A stretch of DNA of 64,000 nt, from the NCBI GenBank assembly GCA_017506865.1, contig JAFCMP010000011.1, positions 248,001 to 312,000 of the forward strand, in the 5' to 3' direction. Below are positions 45,601 to 54,600 of this stretch, one piece after another; the stretch's first letter is position 1; every line of letters starts with the position of its first letter. Under the pieces are notes generated by a model. That model did no database searches. It was not told the origin of the DNA and worked only from the letters and a program-made list of their open reading frames with translations. This stretch comes from Tribonema minus. Lineage: Eukaryota > Sar > Xanthophyceae > Tribonematales > Tribonemataceae. The position numbers were made by a program, and so were the translations under genes.

Positions 45601-48600
45601 CATAAAAACCGACAAAGTCATCTAACCTCACTCCTGCAAGTACTGTCTCGTCGAGGTACACCTGCTGATGCCTCAAATCGAAGCGGTGTGTCCCAGCAGG
45701 TGACTTTGACATGCACCGGTTATGCAATGTACTGTGCATGAACTGTGCATGAACCCCGACAGTTCAGTTCAACATCAGATCACGCAGACGCCTGCAATGC
45801 CCCATCGCAATTCCCTGCGGCACCACTCGGTGTATGGATGCACTATCTTCATCTCACACCAGTTAATGCACTTGTGTGCATTGGTTAGAAGGTCAATGAA
45901 ACTGGAGTACATTGGACCAGGACCCTAGCAAAGCGAACAAGTTCAGTTGCGGTGGCTGACGGATCGGCATTGGTTATATGGCACAGCTCATCTTCACTCT
46001 GAGCATTCGCATCACAGCATTGTCTGCGCGGCTATATGCACAATACTGTTTATACTGACTCTGAGTATTATGGAGCTGAACACGGGCTATGCGCAGGGTG
46101 GCATGGCACCCGTTCAACGTAACCTCTCTGTGTTTGTGCATCAAACATCAGATGCGTGCTTGACACGATGTGGCTACATGTAGGATGACTCTGAGCAACA
46201 TTGTGATGTGCGCAGGGTCCTGGCAGAGCAAGCAGCTGCGCGAGCTGCAGCTGAGGCAGAGGCACTGGTGGCGCAGCAGCAGCTACTCAAAGAGAGGGAC
46301 TCCCTGAACACGGTTGTGGCATCTCTGCTTCATGAGGTACCACTGGTGCTCAACGATGAGAACAGCAACTGATGTGTAGGTGCTTCACTTCACTGCATAT
46401 GGTACTTTTACGTCAGTACTGTGCTGGCAGTGTCACTGTACACAAAGGGCTGCGAAGTGGAAACAACATGCACTCATTATCATTGCAGCAGATCCGGTGT
46501 GCACACGACTTGTAAAGCCATTCCAGCCCAATGCCTGTACCAATGTGACATGCTTCCGCCATCTCTGCAAGGCTAATAACTCTTCTGGTACTTCGCAGGC
46601 ACAGTTTGCAACAGAGCATGTAGGCAGGAGAGGGGGGGGGGGGGGGTCTTCATGTGATTTGCTGGAGTACAGTTCGTAGAAGCTACCTGAAACACTCTAG
46701 TTGATCCCCATTTACACGTTACACGCAGGATAGGGCATAATCATGTGTGTACATATTGCTGGATGTATGTGCCACAGGTGCGTGGTGCCTGCAGCTCGGC
46801 CAAGAACCTCAGGCCGGGTGCCTGGAACAGGCGCGACATTGAGCGCTTTGCCATACAAGAGGAGGGTGACGCCCCACCTGCGGCCACTGCCAGTGGTAGG
46901 AGACCGTCACAGAGGCCATCATTTCAAGGAGGGGGGCAGCGAGCATCACAGGCTGCTGCAGCGGCGGAAGCGGGTGAGAAAGCTGCTGCATACATAAAGT
47001 TGGACAAGTGCCACTTTTTCGTAGCATTTTGAGAGTGCTCCGGCAGCACGCGATGTGTTAGGGGTACAGCTGCTGCATTATTTCCAATGCCGTGGGGGCA
47101 GCAAGCAGTGAAGCAGTACAGCGGACACTGGGGGAGGACGGGCCAATTGAAGTGGAACAGAGCAAGAGCAACCGGCGCTGGGAAAAATGGACCAGTTGAA
47201 GTTGAGCAAAAAAAGAGATGTCGACCAGCACTGGTTGTGATCGAGTGCGTACCCCCATTGAAGGTCGGCTCTGCAGCACATGCATGCGAGCTGTGCTTTG
47301 TCAGCATGAAAATAAGTTTGGCACGGCTCATATAAACGCCTCGCACTTATGTTATGCAGCGGCCGCGGCGGCAGCGGCGGCTGCGGCGGCGGCAGCGGAG
47401 GCACGCGCAGCTGAAGAGGCTGCCGTGGAGGCACAGGCACAAGCGGAGTTTCAAGCAGCAGTGATGGCGCCAGCAGGCTTGGCAACGCAGTACGCTGACA
47501 AGCAACTGAGGTCAGCAGTGCCTGCGTTCTTACACTCCAGAGAACATTCTTCTAGTTAAGGTGGCAATGTGTTGGGTGCAAACGCAGGATGTTGAGTCCA
47601 GCACCCATCTGTTGCACCTCAACATCATGGTCAACTATCAGAACGTGTACATGGTCGTGTGCTGAGCAATGTGATAAGGTCACTGAGCGTCCTGCGCGTG
47701 AACCGCCGCAACTCACGAGTGCACCAATATACTGTCTGCGCGCACTCTGTGCTGCAATACAGCAGCAACAAGCTCCAACGTGCTTGCTGCTGAGGCAATG
47801 CAAGGTGTGGCACCTGCTTGACGCCTCATGAGCCTTTGTGTTTCACCAAACACATAGCTCAACCTACTGTACCATGCGTGCCTCCTGCATCCACTACGCT
47901 GTTTTATTAAATTACAGTGCTTGCACTGTTCAACAAGCAGCATTGCCTTTGTGCCAACGTTGCTGCAGATCTCTACTGGCATTCCTTCGACAAGAGTTCA
48001 AGGCTGCATTCGCTGAGCTCAAGGTGAGAACGGCTGTCATTCTCCACACGCATTTCGAGTGACGTGAATGCACCACGAGTCTGTTTCTGCATGAGAAACA
48101 AGTGCTGGCTTAGGATGCAACTCCCTGAATCACTCTGAAATAGTAGGTATGGCGGTGACTTTACCTGTAGCTTGCAGGTTGAATGGTCAGGCTCACAAAC
48201 CTATGCAAGTGTATGCCTGCGTCCATGCTTTTACAGTATTAAACCACAATACCTTCAGTAAAGCGTCACATCTCATCATATATTCGTCAGCAAGGTATTT
48301 GTCGCAGTTTTCTTTTGTACGCGGCCGTAGTCATACGAGCCCGCTCTGCTGAACCAAATGAGCCTCTGGCGTGACTGCACTGTAAGGCATCGAGGTCAGC
48401 CATTGTCGATGCAGATGACTGGATGCGTGCTTACCCCCCAACTCAATCAACGTGTTCCCTCTGCTCAACAGGCCTCATTCTTCTCAGTGCTGCAGCTGTT
48501 GTTTACACCTCATTGACAAGTCGAGCATGCTGACAGCCTGCCACACTTTGGCGGCAAACTTGTGGCTGGCTCGTTTTGATCCTCGTGTAGAAAGGATTTG

Positions 48601-51600
48601 ATCGCCTGCCCGCATGTTAGCATATGCCCAAGGGGACTACCTCTACTGGCTGTATCAGCACCATGTCCTGAGAGTTTCTGCAAACCTGAACACTTTGGAT
48701 AATGTTCGTCCCTTGTGCCCTGCAGGCTGCGCTGGAGGCAAGGAAGCTCCTGTACATCAAGGCGAAGGCGCAGTCAGCCGAGGCTGCGCAGGCACTGGCT
48801 GCTTCTGAGGTATGTATGTATGTTCAGCCTATTCAATCACCACAGTCCTGAGAGTTGTGAGTGCTGTGATGCAGGCAGGTTTTTGCTTTGCACTTGACAT
48901 TCGCGCATCGTCGCCAAGGCCACTGTCCTGCACTATTGGTTCACCAGTACAGAGAAGGTACAGCGTGCGGTGCTTCAGTCGTGGCTGTGATGAGATTTGC
49001 TTGAACAACCTCATCATGTGGTGGTGTCCATGTATAGGTCTCATCGCGCAGTCCACGTGAGCCACTGCCAAGCCTTCTGCCGCTTTCTGCCAGTTTTGCC
49101 ATGAGCAGAATCGTCATATGCATGATGTGATGCTGTGTTTCAACAGATAACATGTTTACAACTTGGTTAAAGTTAGACTTAATAATGATTGATGGTAAAG
49201 ATGAAATTAAAACAAAAGGACGCCGTAAACTTACAGATTATGTTCGTTTCCTTACTTTCTTTTGGGCAATTGTGGAGAGTATTAGCCTTCAAGCACCTGC
49301 TCGACAAGAATAAGGAAGTTCAATTCCTTGTCAACTTACGCGCTTACTTAATGGTGGCTGCTGCATGCGAATACTGGTGCATTGTTGTTTTCGCACGGAG
49401 CATGTGACCGCTGACATATGTACACTTGACTTGACTTGACTTGACGTCTGCTGACACAGGAACGGGCAGTGCGTCTGCGTGCAGAATTACAGGCAGCAGG
49501 TACGTTTATACTTCAAATACTTCAAAAGTGCCTGTGAAGCAAAGGTGATGTGCTCATTTGAGGTGTTTGTCGCTGTTGCAGGCTACATAGATCACATGCT
49601 TGCTGATTGACACAATGGCCACAGATGTCCAGCACTAATGTGAATGCGTCTGCAAAAAAGCACTTGCAGAAAAAGAGCGGCTTGGACAGATGTGACAATG
49701 TGCATGGCGCTGCTGTTGAGGCTTGAAGTTGTCGTGCACTGCGCTGCTGCAGCACAGTCAAACATCATGTCGATGTGTGTTTCCTTCACTTCACAGTGTA
49801 ACGTTGCTGCGGCACACTTGCTTGAACTACGTTGTACATGTAATCTACTTGACTTCCAGACCCTCATGTGAACAGCACATGCAGAGATAGCAGTCCAACG
49901 CCGGACACATTACTGCAGCTGATGTGAAACACACGTTGAAGCGGATTTACAACGGATTTGACAGCAGCCATACATATGTCGCATCTGCACCTTCTGCCCG
50001 CGTGGCTGAGTGTGACACATACACCTCCACCAACACGTACAACCAACGCCCGGCAAGTGAACCGCGTCCTACAGCAGCGCTCGTGTTTTCCACGCTCTGA
50101 ACTGCGCAGCTGACGCGACGACGGATGCGGAAGTGGCACTGGCAGCTGCCAAACGCTCTCAGATGGCAGCGCTAGCAGAGCTTAAGGAGGCGCGTAGCAA
50201 GACCGAGGGGGCCCTCACCATCGCTCAGAAGGGGGAGTTCTACCGCAGCGACAATGCCAGGCTGCGGCGGGAGCTGGTTGAACTTGAGGTTTCCCTGCGA
50301 AGGTGACTGCGTGCGAAGCATAGAGACTGGAGCATTCTCGGTGTGGTGACAGTGGCAGGGTACGCTGGTAGATCTGTAGGAGGTTTCTATCAAGTGGTCG
50401 AGCGTTGCTGCCTGTGCCATATGAGGGTTGTTGGGGCTGTCTGACATGGGAGCAGTGTTGTCCGCTACCCGCAGTCCCCGCCTGTTGCAGTCTTTGTTGA
50501 CGCTCTGAGAACGTTCCATTGCCGTTGTTTGGTGAGTGCAATGTGCACAAGTGCACTTCATAGCTGCCTAACACACCACACAAGATGGGCTGTACTAAGT
50601 ACTAGTTTTCTCTTGCATCCGCTGTCGCTTGCCTGTGTTGTTCACTAAATTGCTGCCGACTGATGCGTGAGCTACACTGTGTGTCAATTTTGCTCCTGCA
50701 CAGGAGTCAAGGGGAGACAACAGCGGCCCAGGATACGTGTGCGCAACTGAGGGTGAGCCACGTTATTGACACATGGTCTTGCTAGTGCGGACGGCAAAGA
50801 GTGAGGAGTCTGCAGCGAATTCGCTGCGGGTTGCCTGTGTAGTGCCTACACTTATCACTGGAGGCGCAAATGCCAAAGCGGCATCAGGGACGTGATACTT
50901 GTTTATTTCGAAATAGTAGCATTTTCCACAGGTCATGCCACTGATTGTAATGGTCAGTCCCCAGTTTTGAGAAGTACTTCAATCTGCATTATGTAAGACG
51001 GCAGTTTCCACTTGAGCACTGCGAGTCAGCACACCATCACGAAGAGCACAAGAGATCGCACTTGGTTGATCTTATACTGCAATTAGCACATGTACTGCTT
51101 GTTGAGGTTGATATTGAGGTACGCAAGGTAGGAGCCAATACCACACACTTTGCATCAGGTAGTTGAGGTCACCACAGTGGCAACATCAACTGTCCATACT
51201 CCAAATACATGGTTACACACTGTTGACATCAGGACATTCTCACTGTTTCTGTGGTTGCAGGCTGAAATTGAGGCCCTAAAAGGGCACGTGGAACGTCTAA
51301 ACGCAGAGTGTGACAAGGCGGCTGGCCATGAGGTAAGCCCATGCTCAGTGACTCATGTGAACACAGGACTTGCCCCTGAAGCCGGGGTATGCTGATCCCA
51401 TGACAAAGACACTGGTATGAAGCCTGGTGCAGAGAACAGCCGTGAAGGTATCAGTGAGGGTGGAAAGGGATTGCCCATGTCAGCAACTGATTGGGTGATG
51501 CATGGCATGCGCTAGATGGCCCTCTGTGCTTGGGTATCCAAGCAGCATGAAGGAAAGCGGGTTTAGGTATGTGTGAGGCTCACAAAGTTGTTCTCATAAG

Positions 51601-54600
51601 CACGGGGCAACAAGTGCTTATTAGTGGACATGAACCTGCATATCAGGAGCTGAAAGGCATTGCAGCAAAGGGGCCTGCATTATGCTGTTACCATCCAGCT
51701 ACATGTGTGTGTGAGCATGTGCTGCTGCTCAACACACAGGGGGAGGTATCAAATGATGGCACGCCTCCGCAGCCGCTGTGCTCAAACTTGACATATGCTG
51801 TACGCCTTTGTGCCCCATGTGCACTCAAGCAGTCCTCAGCCGCGTTGCATCTGCAGGTCGGCTGGCCGCATTGCCAGCGCAGCATATCTAGCCTTGATCC
51901 TAGACCCAAACTTCAGAAGAGTTTCCTCCCTTGGCATCGTTAATCCAGCAGAAATCTAGGGCCTGGCGCCCCTACTGGTAACGCCAGGCTCGACGTGAGT
52001 TTTTTCGGCCCAGCTTGAACCATCGTCTACCTAAACATGATAGGGGCATTGGGGAAAACCTCACCATAATGTCCGGGCTCACCCGCAACATGGGTCTGTG
52101 AAGCATGTCGCTTTTTGTATTCTTTGCATTAGACCTACACCAAGCACGCGCAGAGGGCCCTTGTGTCACAGGAGCCATGATGCTGAGAGTGAATCACCAC
52201 CCGCTACACAGCAACACCTCAGGACAATTCTCCCATCCCCAGGTCTCAAAATGCCCGTTCACGCTTTGGCGACTTGTCCACCATATGTGCGAATGGCAGG
52301 CGGTTCTGAAGCTGCGGCTGCAGCACATGCAGTCTGACGTCACGAGGCTGACCGAAGAGACCAGATCTGCCCAGGAGGAGGTCGTCTCTGTCATGGAGGA
52401 GCAGGCGGCCATACGTGCAGGTACTTGCCCTAAGCCTAATCCTAACCCTCGACCTAACCCTAACCCTAACCCTAGCCCTAACCCTGTTTCTAACTTTTGT
52501 GGAGGAGCCGGTGGCCATACGCGCAGATACTGGCCCCAACACTAGCCCGAACCCTAGTCCTAGTTCCTAATTCTGTTTTCAACCCCTGTGTTTCATTTGT
52601 TTGGTGAGCAACGCGTCATGCTATAGTGTTTAACGCATCTGATAGCTAGGCTCTTCGTCGACGGAGCACTGCAGTCAACTGCCGTATGCAGATGCGTGCC
52701 GTGCTGGGTGATCAGCCACATGACCAGATGTCCGCAGCGCTTGCGCACGTCAGCGCGCACTGAAGGCAGCGCAACATGCTCAAGCATGCTCGCTCACACG
52801 CGTGCACCCCGAGTGGGTGTGCCGCATGATGCGGGAACATAAATAGTACGTGGTATCAGAGAAGGAGACACGGCTTTGAACCTATACATATACAGAAGCT
52901 GCAGCCGGGCGGCGAGCTGGCAGGGACGCAAAACAAATACCTGTAGGTCTGAGGTGACTGAAACCCAAAGATTCAGGGGGCATAATTCTGGAATGGCATC
53001 GAAGGTACAGCAGGGCCAATTGCATAGTCTTGCACGGCAAGTCAAACGATTTCAGCACCATTTGGCAGTGGCTATTTGCCTATGCAAAGCCTAACCCTAA
53101 CCCTACCCCTAGTTTTTAAATGGCGTAGGCACATGGATGAGCTGTTTGATGCAGGTGCCTAGCAAAGCCTAACCCTAACCCTATCGCCAGGTTTTAAATG
53201 GCGTAGGCACATATATGATCTTTTTGATGCAGCCCCAGAACTGACCTATCTGTACTTGTTGTTGCTACTGTTGTGAGCCTTGCAGGTATCAATTGCAGGA
53301 CAGCAGGCGTCCAGACGGAATTCTTTACTCCGGACATGACCCTACGGCGACAGGTCAGTATGCAATCACATACTGTGTAAATATGCGTGCATTCAAATGG
53401 TGGAGGTGTGCTGCAATGTGAGCAGCCCTCGCTTGAGCTTGTGTCAAATGACGAAACGGTGTCACACGCCACCTCCACATGCATACACACAGCCACCAAA
53501 ACTGACCTAAAAAATGCCAGAGCCTAAAATAGAAGCCCACAGAAGCAGTCGGGTCAAATTACAGCACACAAACCATACTTTTACAAAACATGCAAGTGAT
53601 ATGCCCGCCAGCTGCAATCCAGTGAGCGTTGGTGATTGCCTGATGCAGACAGATGTAGTCATGCCTGCCGCATGCTGATGTGCTGTGATGCACTCACGTG
53701 TCACGATATAGAAGTGTATAGAGGCATCATGAGAAGCACTGCTGCGCCACCGCGGATGTGAATCACAAATCTGTTGCGGACCCAAGCCTACTTCCATGCA
53801 CGTGATCCACTGCCCTGCAGGCACGATCGCATACCGTTCTTCCAGCGTACCTCGGCACTTTTGGTATCGATGGTCCACTCCCAACAGTTGAAGTTGAAGT
53901 ACCACCTGGCAGCCCCATGACAAACGCCTCAAGCCCCATGTGGGCTCCCACAGGGGGCTCGCTTTGGGGTCTGGACAAGCGCGCCAAAACTGCTGGTCCA
54001 GGTAACAATGATGTTACCACCAGAGGCTTGCTTGCTCTTCTGATTTGGTGCTATGTCCAGGCACCAGGCAAGCGTGCGTGCCTTGATGTGTGTGAGGCTT
54101 CGTTTGTGACAAAAGCCGGGACATGATGATGAAATGTTTTAACTCCAATTATGTACGACTGCGATGCTAAAAGAGCTGCGCAATGAGACCACCTCCACTC
54201 GTCGAAAAACAGCGGGGCCCGGCATGCTTGTTGAAAACACCTGAGAAGTCTCAGGATGGTATTATTGTGCTGATGCGACAAAACACGTGCTGACCTCGAC
54301 TTAGGCAGTCGCAGCAGTTGCATGATCATACAACAAAGTGCCAAGGCCCACGTTGCCTACGATCTTGTAGTGGGGACATGCGTTGAGGACTCTTATTGGA
54401 ATCACACATCACAACGCGTCCATGCGGCTCAATGTACTAGATTACCCTGATGGCAAGGCATGCTGTGTTCATGCTGCAACGCTCCAGCGTGCAACGGTTG
54501 AAAGTCAGGCCACTTACATCCTGAAGGCGTCATGTTTCTGCCTGATGAGTGCGACGAGCCAAGTTCATCGAAAAACTTGTCGACTGCTGCTGTACGTATA

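Larger units (their letters stand above)
37738..52299 (+). other. Remaining introns of the coiled-coil gene
   Basis: Apart from the repeats and AT-rich island listed, the introns between 37738 and 52299 (each about 300-1030 bases, for example 38485-39518, 42503-43252, 48024-48725, 51333-52299) show no gene, RNA or mobile element I can support. Their short open frames have no splice or codon support. Confidence 0.55.
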
